The notes: generated from the letters alone by a model not told the origin. A stretch of DNA of 64,000 nucleotides from Bacillus sp. SD075 (GCF_017355165.1 NZ_JADILK010000016.1:24759-88758), one strand, 5' to 3'. Shown: positions 1-8,784, counted from the stretch's first letter. Numbers and translations: made by a program.

Positions 1-234
1 CTGCCATGAGGGCTGCATGAAAGATCTTTTTTCATTTTTGCCCATTACCTCTTCTGCCAAGCTTGTAGAAAATAAATCTTGTTCCACATCCTTGATAGAA
101 CCACCGATATTAGCGGATTTGACTGTTTGGAATAAGGAGTTCCCTGTTCCGATCGATTTCAGTATGGTGCCATTATTATCTGTCACAATAAGCTGATCGT
201 AAATAGACAAGAGTGCAGAGGTGAAGTGATCCAT
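1..234 (-). CDS. Sigma-54-dependent transcriptional activator, N-terminal part (truncated by window edge)
   Basis: Only the first 78 codons lie in the window; the gene runs off the left end. The start is ATG at 234, preceded on the minus strand by an AAAGGCAGG-like ribosome site. The visible residues have a PAS-like pattern around residues 15-35 (IVTDNNGTILKSIG), typical of the sensory part of NtrC-family activators for catabolic operons. No AAA+ or HTH domain is visible, so the class is inferred from the PAS-like start and from the divergent -24/-12 promoter at 357-373, which needs such an activator. Its likely job is to sense the operon substrate and fire the 429-6225 operon. Confidence 0.6.
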   Translation of the reverse strand, partial: MDHFTSALLSIYDQLIVTDNNGTILKSIGTGNSLFQTVKSANIGGSIKDVEQDLFSTSLAEEVMGKNEKRSFMQPSWQ

Positions 235-356
235 TTATGTCTACCTGCCTTTCATTAAACTTCTTAGTTTTATATTACAGAAATTTCACAATTGTTCAAT
301 AGTTTCAAAAATGAATATTCTTCCTATTGAAAACCCTGTAAGCATAGTGTTTCTGA

Positions 357-373
357 TTGGCATGGTTATTGCT
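357..373 (+). promoter_or_regulatory. Sigma-54 (-24/-12) promoter of the N-demethylase operon
   Basis: The sequence TTGGCATGGTTATTGCT matches the sigma-54 consensus TGGCAC-N5-TTGCW. The GG (359-360) and GC (371-372) are separated by exactly 10 bases. It lies about 55 bases upstream of the first gene of the operon and points rightward, and a regulator gene of the expected type starts divergently at 234. Transcription would therefore depend on RpoN and an enhancer-binding protein. Confidence 0.85.
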
Positions 374-428
374 ATAAAGTAAAGGGAAGGGACTAAAATG
401 CATGATTGAAAAGGAGGGAGAGGCTATT

Positions 429-632
429 TTGAATAAAGAGAATCAGTTTCAACAGAATATCAATTCTGAAGATCCCTTTATTAAAAACCTATATTCAGAT
501 TTGAATGAGCGAATCAATGCGTATGAGCAGGAAGATGCCGTGAAAATCGACAAAATGAAATGGAAGGACGCGACAGGCTCTATTTTTTTCATGATTTTAA
601 TCATCGTTTACCTCGTCTATTCACTTGTTTAA
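429..632 (+). CDS. Small single-span membrane protein heading the N-demethylase operon
   Basis: This is a 67-residue protein. I chose the TTG start at 429 because AAGGAGGG at 411-418 is ideally spaced for it; a start at 402 would lie upstream of that site. The first 45 residues are charged and hydrophilic, followed by one hydrophobic segment (about residues 47-66, FFMILIIVYLVYSLV) that reaches the C-terminus. It is the first gene after the sigma-54 promoter and comes directly before the NCS1 permease. A small accessory subunit of the permease is plausible, but I do not recognise the family and no function can be read from the sequence. Confidence 0.7.
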   Translation: MNKENQFQQNINSEDPFIKNLYSDLNERINAYEQEDAVKIDKMKWKDATGSIFFMILIIVYLVYSLV

Positions 633-717
633 AGTAGTTTTGTTTAGAACACCCAAAACTATAACAGCCTTATTTACAAGCAATACAATCATTATTTTAT
701 AGTTGGGAGAGAAGCGT

Positions 718-2130
718 GTGAGTAAAGAGAATTCCTCCATTTCAAAGGATGTGGCCTTTGGCTTTTTACCGGCAAGTAAAAAGGACCGGATTTTTAATCT
801 TCGGGATTTGATTTTAGTTCAGGTTGTTATTGGCCTCTCATCTTTTGGGCTGTTAACTGGTGGATACACAGGTACAATGCTTGATGCGAAGCAGTCACTT
901 GCAGCGATTTTATTCGGTAACGCCTTCCCTATGCTGTTGATTGTTCCCATTACCCTTTATTTTGCGCGTTATGGCATAGACACTTTTGTAGGGTTTCGAA
1001 GTTCACTAGGGTATCTAGGGTCTAATATCTTTTTCTTTGTTTTTCTTATTCTGACTCTCGGCTACATTTCCATTGCGCTTTTTATGTCTGGACAGGCGTT
1101 AGCAGAGGGCGCAAATTGGATGGGAATGCCCGCCATTTTCTCAGACCAAACAACGGGAGCGCCGTTTTTCTCGATTTTACTCTTTATCTGTGCATTTCTT
1201 GTAACGGTGAGGGGACCGGTAGCGATTCAAAAATATACGGCAGTAGCCGTTCCGGTTTTTATGGTTCTCATGTTTGGCCTTCTCGCAATAGTCTTGTTTG
1301 GACAGGGATTCACGAAAGTTGCCAATATACTTCCTTCTGAACCGTTTGAAACGACTTCTCGCTCATTCGCGACAGCCCTGGAATTGAATGTCGGTCTCGG
1401 CTTTTCATGGCTTCCATACCTTGGCCAATACAGCCGTTTATCTAAAACAGAAGGAGGCGCATTTAAAGCGGGATTCTACAGCTATGGAATCATCGTCTGT
1501 ATCGCTGCTTTAGTTGGGGCCCTTGCAGCATTAGTCGCTGGTTCACTTAATCCTTCTGACTGGATGTTTTCCATCGCAGGAAGTTGGGGCGGATTCATCG
1601 GCTTGATCTTACTTTCGGTAGGGAATGTCGGTGCAGCCATTTTCCTTATGTACTCACAAGCTGTCAGCTTTAAAACTGTATTCCCGAAAAAGTCATGGAT
1701 GATTGCGATGGGTACAACCGTACCGACTATATTCTTACTCCTAAGCTCAACGTTCTACGATGCATTTGGTTCATTCATTGCTGTCATTTCTTTTATTATG
1801 GCAGTTCTTGGCGGCATTGTCGTTGCAGATTACTTTTTCGTAAAGCGCCAACGCATTTCAATAAGGGATTTGTATGATACGCAAGGCTCATATGCTTATT
1901 GGAAAGGCATTAATCCATCTGCCGTTCTCACGGTGGTTATTGGAACGATCGTTTACTGGGCACTCTATAATCCATTGACTTTTGAAGCAAGTGACTTTTT
2001 CCTTTATACAGCTGCCGGAATTCCAACATACTTTGTCGCTTTAGTCACCTACTATGTTTCATCTAAATATATTTTCCGTTTTGAAGTTGACATGGAGCGT
2101 CCATCCGTTGAATTAAAGGAAGCTAAATAG
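718..2130 (+). CDS. NCS1-family permease (cytosine/allantoin/hydantoin type)
   Basis: This 470-residue integral membrane protein has about twelve hydrophobic spans. The GTG start at 718 follows GGGAGAG by seven bases; a TTG at 703 has no ribosome site. The N-terminal stretch with FGFLPASKKDRIFNLRDLILVQ and the ALELNVGLGFSWLPYLGQYSRL region resemble nucleobase:cation symporter-1 proteins (CodB, PucI, Mhp1), which bring purines, pyrimidines, allantoin or hydantoins in with Na+ or H+. It sits in an operon with an oxidative N-demethylase, so the likely cargo is an N-methylated small heterocycle or amine. The substrate itself is not visible in the sequence. Confidence 0.85.
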   Translation: MSKENSSISKDVAFGFLPASKKDRIFNLRDLILVQVVIGLSSFGLLTGGYTGTMLDAKQSLAAILFGNAFPMLLIVPITLYFARYGIDTFVGFRSSLGYLGSNIFFFVFLILTLGYISIALFMSGQALAEGANWMGMPAIFSDQTTGAPFFSILLFICAFLVTVRGPVAIQKYTAVAVPVFMVLMFGLLAIVLFGQGFTKVANILPSEPFETTSRSFATALELNVGLGFSWLPYLGQYSRLSKTEGGAFKAGFYSYGIIVCIAALVGALAALVAGSLNPSDWMFSIAGSWGGFIGLILLSVGNVGAAIFLMYSQAVSFKTVFPKKSWMIAMGTTVPTIFLLLSSTFYDAFGSFIAVISFIMAVLGGIVVADYFFVKRQRISIRDLYDTQGSYAYWKGINPSAVLTVVIGTIVYWALYNPLTFEASDFFLYTAAGIPTYFVALVTYYVSSKYIFRFEVDMERPSVELKEAK

Positions 2131-2177
2131 AAAAAAACGCACTTTAAAGAATCTAGGAAACGAGAGGAGATTGTTCA

Positions 2178-3161
2178 ATGTTTACACAAAGTTTAGATTT
2201 CAAAACAACTGATTTAACTACATTCCCATTTCCATTCACATCAGGTAACTATCGTTATTCAAACGACTTGAAAAGGCTCTCAAACATTAACTGTATTGAA
2301 ATTACACCAGAATACAGACTCCAAGTGGAAACGAAGCGTCGTCTCCTTCAAGAACAGCCGCATATAAGGTTTCAATCATTTTCACACACATTAGAAATGC
2401 AATGGGAAGTATTGGAAATGCTTATCGGCATGGCAACTGATCGCTATCCGGAGCATTTCGAGGTCATTAAAGATGGAGACAAGTGGACTTTCAAGAACCA
2501 CATTTTCGGGGAATCCGATTCTTTTGTGTATGGCGATGCCAGCACGCTTCCAAATGAGCCGCTTGATTATATAGGCCGCCATTTCCACAATGATTTTGTT
2601 TTAATGGTTCATCGAGATAGTAATTTCTATCTGGAAGTGGGGCAAGTTTCATACGCCGCACTCTTCTCGGCTAACTGGAATAAAGGCATGTCCTTTGATG
2701 AAATCCACGCACCTGTTCCATTTGTATCGCGGAAAGGTGATGAACTGGCAGATCGCGTTCGTAAGTTTTTATTATCCATCGAGCCAGGAAAGCCATGGAC
2801 ACGCATTAACTGGAACCTGATGGCGGACCGTTGGGATGTCAACTATGAAACGATGGATGTGTGGGGACCGCAGCGCTCTGGGATAACACCGGAAAATGCA
2901 GGGGAACTTGTTCGTTTGCGAGTTGAAGAACAAAAATTTTATCGCATGCCGCGAAGCAACGCCATTCTATTCGTATTGAATACTCAGTTCCTGCCACTGG
3001 GGGATTTAACAAGGCGCAAGGAGTGGTTTGATCTGACATATAGCGTACTGCAGGATATTCCGGAACCTATGGCTGAATACAAAGGAATTGCCCCGTTTCT
3101 TCCGCAATCGGTCGAATATTTGAGGCGTATTGATGAAAAACAAAAAAGCGAAGATAATTAA
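2178..3161 (+). CDS. Heme-dependent oxidative N-demethylase (DUF3445), dimethylamine-monooxygenase-like
   Basis: This 327-residue soluble protein starts at an ATG behind GAGAGGAGA. It has the family marks of DUF3445/HDOD: an ANWNKGMSFDEIHAPVP block around residues 165-181, TRINWNLM around 208-215, and an EEQ-F-RMPRSNAILF block further on. Characterised relatives are hemoprotein subunits of bacterial dimethylamine monooxygenase, which uses O2 and NAD(P)H electrons to remove an N-methyl group as formaldehyde. The partner small subunit and a ferredoxin reductase follow directly, so the electron chain is complete. Substrate identity is open: dimethylamine fits the family, but the NCS1 permease suggests a nucleobase-like N-methyl compound. 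Confidence 0.85.
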   Translation: MFTQSLDFKTTDLTTFPFPFTSGNYRYSNDLKRLSNINCIEITPEYRLQVETKRRLLQEQPHIRFQSFSHTLEMQWEVLEMLIGMATDRYPEHFEVIKDGDKWTFKNHIFGESDSFVYGDASTLPNEPLDYIGRHFHNDFVLMVHRDSNFYLEVGQVSYAALFSANWNKGMSFDEIHAPVPFVSRKGDELADRVRKFLLSIEPGKPWTRINWNLMADRWDVNYETMDVWGPQRSGITPENAGELVRLRVEEQKFYRMPRSNAILFVLNTQFLPLGDLTRRKEWFDLTYSVLQDIPEPMAEYKGIAPFLPQSVEYLRRIDEKQKSEDN

Positions 3162-3180
3162 AAAACAGGAGGATAGGTCC

Positions 3181-3699
3181 GTGTACAATAGTCCAGTATT
3201 GTTTGATAAATCCATTACGATCGTAAATCAATTTACTCCTCGGAATGAACGAAGAAAGTTTGTCGTCATTTCTGATCAAGCTGGATATGAAAAGGCGAAA
3301 AGTTTCATTTCTGAAATCACAGGTACAGTCCCATTTGAATGTCTTACGATTAATGGAATGGAAAATAAAGAGGAGATTAAGAGAGTCATCTTGTCTCAAA
3401 AGATGGGCACCCAATTTTATATTGCGGCTGCATGGAACAATGCCGTAATGGCCTTCTCGCTCGGGGTGGAAGCTGGTCTATCTGAAGCGGAGATCCAGAC
3501 GGTGATTATCGGGCCTAAACGACGTTACGTATATTGCATGAAATGTTTCGAAGTGTCGGAAGTCGAAGAAGAAGCAGAGATTGCAGAGTGTGACCATTGC
3601 AGAGCCAGTCTTGAAATCGGTCCTTTTTATTCAATCGTACGGGAAGGCTATATTGGTTACCCATTCATCCCAATCGGAAAAGAAGAAGTAGGGAGCTGA
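3181..3699 (+). CDS. DmmA-family small subunit of the N-demethylase (zinc-ribbon-like)
   Basis: This 172-residue protein starts at GTG 3181, set by AGGAGG about nine bases upstream; an in-frame ATG at 3130 would overlap the preceding gene without a ribosome site. The C-terminal part carries two Cys pairs, CMKC and CDHC (about residues 120-142), likely a small metal-binding ribbon, followed by YIGYPFIPIG. It matches the small protein that accompanies DUF3445 hemoproteins and is labelled dimethylamine monooxygenase subunit DmmA family in current annotations. The gap to the hemoprotein gene is 19 bases and to the reductase gene 5 bases, so the three are co-translated. Confidence 0.7.
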   Translation: MYNSPVLFDKSITIVNQFTPRNERRKFVVISDQAGYEKAKSFISEITGTVPFECLTINGMENKEEIKRVILSQKMGTQFYIAAAWNNAVMAFSLGVEAGLSEAEIQTVIIGPKRRYVYCMKCFEVSEVEEEAEIAECDHCRASLEIGPFYSIVREGYIGYPFIPIGKEEVGS

Positions 3700-3704
3700 A
3701 CATC

Positions 3705-4670
3705 ATGCGGGTAGTAGGAAATATTCAAATGAAAGTAAATAAGATCATTCAAGAAACGCCATTCGTGAAACAATTCGAGTTAATTCCAGTTGATGGAAAA
3801 CCGTTGCCTGCATTTACAGGCGGTTCGCATTTGACCACGTTCATGTCGGACGGGGATACGATATTCGAGAGAGAATATTCCCTTATCAGCAACCCAAGGG
3901 ACCGTAAAAAATATGTAATTTCCATCCGGCGTGATGAGACGTCACGTGGAGGTTCCGCTTTCTGGCATGAACATGTAAAGGTGGATTCCAGGTTGGAAGT
4001 CAGTTTCCCTAAAAATAACTTCCCTCTCAGCTTTCGAGCTAAGCATCATGCTTTTTATGCAGCTGGAATTGGCATCACCCCATTTCTGGCAATGATGGAA
4101 GACATGGCTTCCGAAGGGCAAACCTTCGAACTCCATTATGCAGCACGCACACCGGAATTATGTCCTTTTTATGATCTGTTGAAAGCCAAATATCCTGATC
4201 AATGCACCTTTTATTTTTCGCAGGCAGGAGACAAATGCAGAATGTTGCCAGAGACGATGATGGAGCATCGCATTGGCACACATGTATATTTTTGCGGACC
4301 ACTCGAGATGGTACAAGAGTACCGAAAAGCTGCCAGTTCATATGGTTATCCGGAACACGCGATCCACTTCGAATTATTTGCGACAAAAAATGACGGGCCG
4401 CAAGATCCTTTCATTGTCGACCTTACTGACAGCGATCGGTCCATCCATGTTCAAGAGGATGAAACACTGCTTGATGCGCTTTTAAGGGAAGGAATCGATG
4501 CACCGTATTCTTGTAAAGTGGGCGGGTGCGGAAGTTGTGAGATAGATGTTGCAGAAGGTGAAGTGGATCACCGGGATAACTTCCTTAGTGAAGAGAACCG
4601 TCAAACACGAAAGTCAATCCTGACTTGCTGTTCACGTGCGAAGGACGACAGACTTGTCTTAAAACTTTAA
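3705..4670 (+). CDS. PDR/VanB-type ferredoxin reductase of the N-demethylase
   Basis: This 321-residue protein has the phthalate-dioxygenase-reductase layout. An FMN-binding barrel comes first (REYSLISNP about residues 47-55), then an NAD-binding domain (AAGIGITPFLAMM about 111-123 and YFCGPLEMV about 195), and a C-terminal plant-type [2Fe-2S] domain whose ligands are CKVGGCGSC (about 266-274) plus a later Cys near 304. It would take two electrons from NAD(P)H and pass them singly to the hemoprotein. It starts at ATG 3705, five bases after the previous stop. DUF3445 oxygenases are known to work with reductases of this type. Confidence 0.88.
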   Translation: MRVVGNIQMKVNKIIQETPFVKQFELIPVDGKPLPAFTGGSHLTTFMSDGDTIFEREYSLISNPRDRKKYVISIRRDETSRGGSAFWHEHVKVDSRLEVSFPKNNFPLSFRAKHHAFYAAGIGITPFLAMMEDMASEGQTFELHYAARTPELCPFYDLLKAKYPDQCTFYFSQAGDKCRMLPETMMEHRIGTHVYFCGPLEMVQEYRKAASSYGYPEHAIHFELFATKNDGPQDPFIVDLTDSDRSIHVQEDETLLDALLREGIDAPYSCKVGGCGSCEIDVAEGEVDHRDNFLSEENRQTRKSILTCCSRAKDDRLVLKL

Positions 4671-4731
4671 TGATTCCGTATAGGTACAGGTAAAGTCAAA
4701 AAAATAATAATGAAAACCGGAGGCATAAAAC

Positions 4732-6225
4732 ATGACAATTTTAGAAACGGCAGTTTTAGAGCTTAAAAATTACATCGGCGGTAAGTGGCAGAACTCATCT
4801 TCAAATGAAGTAATCCCGGTAATTAATCCTGCAACACAGGAAGTCATTGCAAGGGCTCCGCGTGCTACCAAGGAAGATACAGAAAATGCAATCTCAGTAG
4901 CGAAAGCAGCTTTTGAAAGTGGAATCTGGTCAGGACTAACAGCACAGGAGCGTGCTTCCTACCTATATAAAATCGCGGATAAAATTGATGAACGTGCGGA
5001 AGAGTTAACGATTCTTGAAACAATGGACAACGGGAAACTTAAAGCGGAGGCGGGTTTCGATATTGCAGATGCCGCCGCGTGTTTCCGGTACTACGCTGGC
5101 TTAATCCTTCATCCAGAAGGTGAAACTTACCAAGTTCCTGCTCCCGTGCAAGCGATGGTTGTTCGTGAGCCAGTAGGTGTGGCAGGTTTGATTGTACCTT
5201 GGAATTTCCCTCTTTTAATGAGTGTCTGGAAAATCGCACCGGCCCTTGCGGCAGGTAACACCATTGTATATAAACCGGCTGAATTGACACCTGTAACAGC
5301 AATGAAATTATTTGAAATCCTAGAGGAAGTAGGCATCCCTAAAGGTGTGGCTAATATGGTGATGGGCCGCGGCACCGTTGTCGGTCAAACCATTGCAGAA
5401 AGTAAGGATGTTGACATTGTTTCATTTACAGGAAGTACGGATGTTGGCCGTTCTATCATGAAAGCGGCCGCGGGCAACTTAAAGAAAATTTCCCTTGAGC
5501 TTGGCGGTAAATCGCCTAACATCGTTTTTGCAGATGCGGATTTAGAGACGGCCGTCGATTATGGATTATTCGGGATTTTCTTCGGTGCCGGCCAAGTATG
5601 TTCATCGGGTAGCCGAATTCTAGTTGAAGAAAGCATTTATGATGAATATGTAAAACGCTATGTGGAACGCGCTAATAAAATCAAAGTAGGACCTGGCCTT
5701 GCGGAAGACAGCAATATGGGGGCAATTGTCAGCGAAGCGCAAATGAATAGCATTTTGAACTATATTGAAATCGGCAAACAGGAAGGTGCGACACTTGCAG
5801 CAGGCGGTTACCGTCTTGTTGATGACGGTCTTGACAAAGGATACTTCATTGCACCGACTGTCTTCACCGAAGTAACACCTGACATGCGCATCGTACAAGA
5901 GGAAATCTTCGGTCCAGTCGTAGTCATCCAAAAGTTTAAAGATGAAGAAGAAGCTATTAAACTTGCAAATGATACAGACTACGGCCTTGCAGGCGGCGTC
6001 TTCACTAACGATGGGGCAAAAGGATTACGCGTAATCAAGAAAGTGCGGGCAGGCATTACATGGGTAAATGATTATCATCCAACATATGTCGAGGCGCCAT
6101 GGGGCGGTTACAAACAGAGCGGAATTGGACGCAGTTTAGGAAAATACGGCTTGGATGAATACCAGGAAATTAAACAAATCAACATTAATCTCGATGTAAA
6201 ACCGGTCGGCTGGTTTCCAAATTAA
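4732..6225 (+). CDS. NAD(P)-dependent aldehyde dehydrogenase
   Basis: This is a full-length 497-residue ALDH with an ATG behind CCGGAGG. The catalytic Cys290 lies in GQVCSSGSR and the general base Glu256 in SLELGGKSP; the VPWNFPL cofactor motif and the C-terminal WGGYKQSG motif are present. It is the last gene of the sigma-54 operon, before a strong terminator at 6271. The natural role here would be to oxidise the aldehyde released by demethylation (formaldehyde) or the carbonyl product of the substrate skeleton. Its sequence resembles general betaine-aldehyde-type dehydrogenases more than known glutathione-dependent formaldehyde enzymes, so the substrate is an inference. Confidence 0.85.
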   Translation: MTILETAVLELKNYIGGKWQNSSSNEVIPVINPATQEVIARAPRATKEDTENAISVAKAAFESGIWSGLTAQERASYLYKIADKIDERAEELTILETMDNGKLKAEAGFDIADAAACFRYYAGLILHPEGETYQVPAPVQAMVVREPVGVAGLIVPWNFPLLMSVWKIAPALAAGNTIVYKPAELTPVTAMKLFEILEEVGIPKGVANMVMGRGTVVGQTIAESKDVDIVSFTGSTDVGRSIMKAAAGNLKKISLELGGKSPNIVFADADLETAVDYGLFGIFFGAGQVCSSGSRILVEESIYDEYVKRYVERANKIKVGPGLAEDSNMGAIVSEAQMNSILNYIEIGKQEGATLAAGGYRLVDDGLDKGYFIAPTVFTEVTPDMRIVQEEIFGPVVVIQKFKDEEEAIKLANDTDYGLAGGVFTNDGAKGLRVIKKVRAGITWVNDYHPTYVEAPWGGYKQSGIGRSLGKYGLDEYQEIKQININLDVKPVGWFPN

Positions 6226-6270
6226 GCATTAGAATATAGAGAAAACAAACAACTTACCATAATTAACTCA

Positions 6271-6306
6271 AAGGGGTGCGGAAGTGAAAAATTCCACACC
6301 CTTTTT
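6271..6306 (+). terminator. Intrinsic terminator of the N-demethylase operon
   Basis: GGGTGCGGAA pairs with TTCCACACCC (one mismatch) around a short loop, and CTTTTT follows. It lies 45 bases after the aldehyde dehydrogenase stop. Confidence 0.85.
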
Positions 6307-6507
6307 GAAATTTTAGCCTAAGGTTAATCAATGACTGCCTCAATTTTACGTACCAAAAGGTTCTCTTAAACAATTGGTCTCAAGCAATCATTTCAAGTTG
6401 ATCTTGATGAGTAGAATATGTTTAAAAAGCATCCTCATCACCTCAAGTTTTAATCCTTCTATTTAAAAAGACTGTAGGAGAAAGGGATCCTAGCTAACTG
6501 TTAAAGT

Positions 6508-6600
6508 AGATTGGAACAGGAAGGAGTGAAGCTTCTGCGGGAAAAGCGCGTCCAAGGGCGACCCACTCGCGGAAAGCGAGTGCCTGGAATGGAAATCAAT
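6508..6600. repeat. REP-like palindromic element of the Bacillaceae type
   Basis: The stretch has the look of dispersed Bacillaceae intergenic repeats: GGAGTGAAGCTTCTGCGGG, then a short spacer, then the hairpin CACTCGC-GGAAA-GCGAGTG (6564-6582), then GGAATGGAAATCAA. It is GC-rich compared with its surroundings and non-coding. No second copy lies in the window, so calling it a repeat rests on recalled similar elements in Bacillus and Geobacillus genomes. Confidence 0.6.
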
Positions 6601-6635
6601 GATCAGATTTTACAAGTCATAAAAAAACTATAGTG

Positions 6636-6666
6636 AAACCTAATCCAAATACGGATTAGGTTTTTT
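6636..6666. terminator. Perfect hairpin terminator without an adjacent gene
   Basis: AACCTAATCC pairs perfectly with GGATTAGGTT and is followed by a T-run. No gene ends directly before it. It may back up the terminator at 6271 or be what is left of a lost gene. Confidence 0.75.
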
Positions 6667-7094
6667 CAAACTGCCGAGAAACTCTATAAAGCACTCAAAA
6701 GTTGTTTCTTACGCTTAAATCTGACAGTTGACCAATCCCAGGGAATTAGCTTTTTCTCAGTTTTTCTTCCTGTGCAATAAAAGGGGGAGTTTTCCTTTAA
6801 TAAGTGAAAATGGATTGAGCATAAAAAACTCCATTGGTATGATAAAAGTATCATGCCCATGCAAATTTACCTGTGTAGCATTTATACTTGGTGTCGTTGA
6901 TTGTTGTACATAGTATCATTAAAAAGGAAAAGACATTACATATTGCTCACCATATAAATTAATAAGAATGATGTTCATTGCCTTTCTTTAATATGGAGGG
7001 GGAGCAGGTAGACTGGACTATCAAAGAGTTCTCCAATCAAGGAGGAAGCGTTCTATCAAATGTTAAAGAACAGTCAGGGAAGGAGTGGATATTG

Positions 7095-8699
7095 ATGAAA
7101 AAGTTTTATTCGGATATGACAGTGGAAGAAGCGATTTCTAGTTTCCCCATAGGAAGCACTGAAGTGGAAGTTTTGGATGATTCAGAAGATTTCATCGGAT
7201 TTTTGACAATAGAAGCTTTATCTGCGGCAGTGCAGCAGAGTGATTTGACGAAGCCCATTTCTCATTTCATTACTGTGGATGCACCGCTACAAAATTTACG
7301 GAATTACTCAATACCTTATGAACAATTTCAAGCATTCTTCGAGAGTGATTTATGCAGGGTTATATTCAATGCCTTGTATGATGGCGTGTATATCACGGAT
7401 GGAGCTGGAACGACATTATTTATCAATCAAGCTTATCAGCGTATCACTGGAATAAGAGAAGAGGAAATCATCGGAAAACCGATGAGTTATTTAATTGAGC
7501 AAGGTATGATATCCGTTTCTGCTTCATTAGACTCCATTCGAACGAAGAATCAAGTTACTTTGACACAAAGAATTAGAAATGGGAGAAAGATTATCGTTTC
7601 GGCCACACCTATTCTATCGCCACAGAATGAAGTCATATTTGTCATAAATAGTGTTAGGGATATTACTGAATTAATCCGGATGAAGTACACGATCGACAGT
7701 CAAAAGTTATCTTTCCAACCTATTTCTCAATTATTGCCTGGCACGGAACAGGTGAATTTGCAGGAAATAATCATTGGGCCTTCTACAACTCCTTTATTCA
7801 AGCTGGCTGATAAAGTAGCTAAAACGGATGCGAAGGTCTTGTTACAGGGAGAAACGGGGGTAGGTAAAAGTTTAATTGCCAAGTATATACACGCCAAAAG
7901 CTCGCGGAAGGAAAAAATTTTCCTTGAAATAAATTGCGGAGCCATCCCAGCAAACTTGGTGGAATCTGAACTTTTTGGCTATGAGCCAGGGGCATTTACC
8001 GGATCCCTTAAGAATGGGAAAATGGGGATTTTCGAGAAAGTGAATGGTGGCACGTTATTTTTGGACGAAATTGGGGATTTACCTTTAGAGTTACAAGTAA
8101 AACTTTTGAAAGTGGTAGAAGAAAACAAGTTTATGAGAGTGGGTTCTACCGAAATGAAAGAAGTGGATGTCAGGTTAATTACTGCCACTCATCGCGATTT
8201 GGCCTCCCTCGTTCAAGAGGGTTCGTTCCGTGAAGATCTATATTACCGGCTTAATATCGTATCCTTTGAAGTTCCGCCCTTACGCCAGCGAAAGGAAGAA
8301 ACGATCCCGCTTTTAGAAATGTATTTGAAAAAGTTCAATGGAAAATATAATGAGAAGAAAAAGATGACACCGGAATGCTATGAATGGCTGACGAACTATT
8401 CGTGGCCAGGAAATATACGAGAGCTTGCGAGTCTGGCAGAGCGACTTGTCGTCACGACTTATGATGATACGATTGATTTGCCTAATTTACCATCGTTCAT
8501 CCAGCCGGTTTTATCAAAAAAAACGACAACACATTCTTTGAAGGAAGCCGTTTTCGAGCTTGAGCGTTCCCTGATCCTGAATGCGATGAAAAAATATGGG
8601 ACTACACGGGCGGCTGCCATCTTTTTGGATATCAGTCAAAGCGCTTTGGTGCAAAAAATGAAAAAATTTCACATTCGATTAGAAAACGAATCGAATTAG
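7095..8699 (+). CDS. Sigma-54-dependent activator with CBS-like, PAS, AAA+ and HTH domains
   Basis: This is a 534-residue protein. I placed the start at ATG 7095 because GGGAAGGAG (7077-7085) precedes it; the frame stays open to 6978 but has no ribosome site there. In order: a CBS-like segment (about residues 1-65), a PAS domain (about 90-200, with GVYITDGAGTTLFINQAY), and an AAA+ domain with Walker A GETGVGKS (252-259), GAFTGS (299-304, the sigma-54 contact loop) and Walker B TLFLDEIGD. A Fis-type helix-turn-helix closes it (KKYGTTRAAAIFLDIS). The next gene has its own -24/-12 promoter, which this protein almost certainly activates in response to a small ligand. Confidence 0.9.
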   Translation: MKKFYSDMTVEEAISSFPIGSTEVEVLDDSEDFIGFLTIEALSAAVQQSDLTKPISHFITVDAPLQNLRNYSIPYEQFQAFFESDLCRVIFNALYDGVYITDGAGTTLFINQAYQRITGIREEEIIGKPMSYLIEQGMISVSASLDSIRTKNQVTLTQRIRNGRKIIVSATPILSPQNEVIFVINSVRDITELIRMKYTIDSQKLSFQPISQLLPGTEQVNLQEIIIGPSTTPLFKLADKVAKTDAKVLLQGETGVGKSLIAKYIHAKSSRKEKIFLEINCGAIPANLVESELFGYEPGAFTGSLKNGKMGIFEKVNGGTLFLDEIGDLPLELQVKLLKVVEENKFMRVGSTEMKEVDVRLITATHRDLASLVQEGSFREDLYYRLNIVSFEVPPLRQRKEETIPLLEMYLKKFNGKYNEKKKMTPECYEWLTNYSWPGNIRELASLAERLVVTTYDDTIDLPNLPSFIQPVLSKKTTTHSLKEAVFELERSLILNAMKKYGTTRAAAIFLDISQSALVQKMKKFHIRLENESN

Positions 8700-8784
8700 T
8701 TTTTTGATTTGATTTCTACTCGTTATTTCAATTGTTATCCATGGAAAAAAGGTTGTCCCCCCTTGAAAATTAAGCGTTTTCACT

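Larger units (their letters stand above)
6307..7094. other. Non-coding interval between the two sigma-54 loci
   Basis: This 790-base interval has no convincing gene. It holds a REP-like palindromic unit (about 6508-6600), a strong hairpin with a T-run (6636-6666), and a perfect short palindrome, ATGATA-AAAG-TATCAT, at 6839-6854. The palindrome could be an operator or part of the promoter region of the downstream activator. A 61-codon frame at 6728-6913 has no ribosome site and ordinary non-coding composition. Confidence 0.6.

Noticed and set aside
6728..6913. 61-codon open frame upstream of the second sigma-54 activator
   Set aside because: No ribosome site, Phe/Ser/Cys-rich reading typical of non-coding AT-rich DNA, and it lies among hairpins and a repeat.
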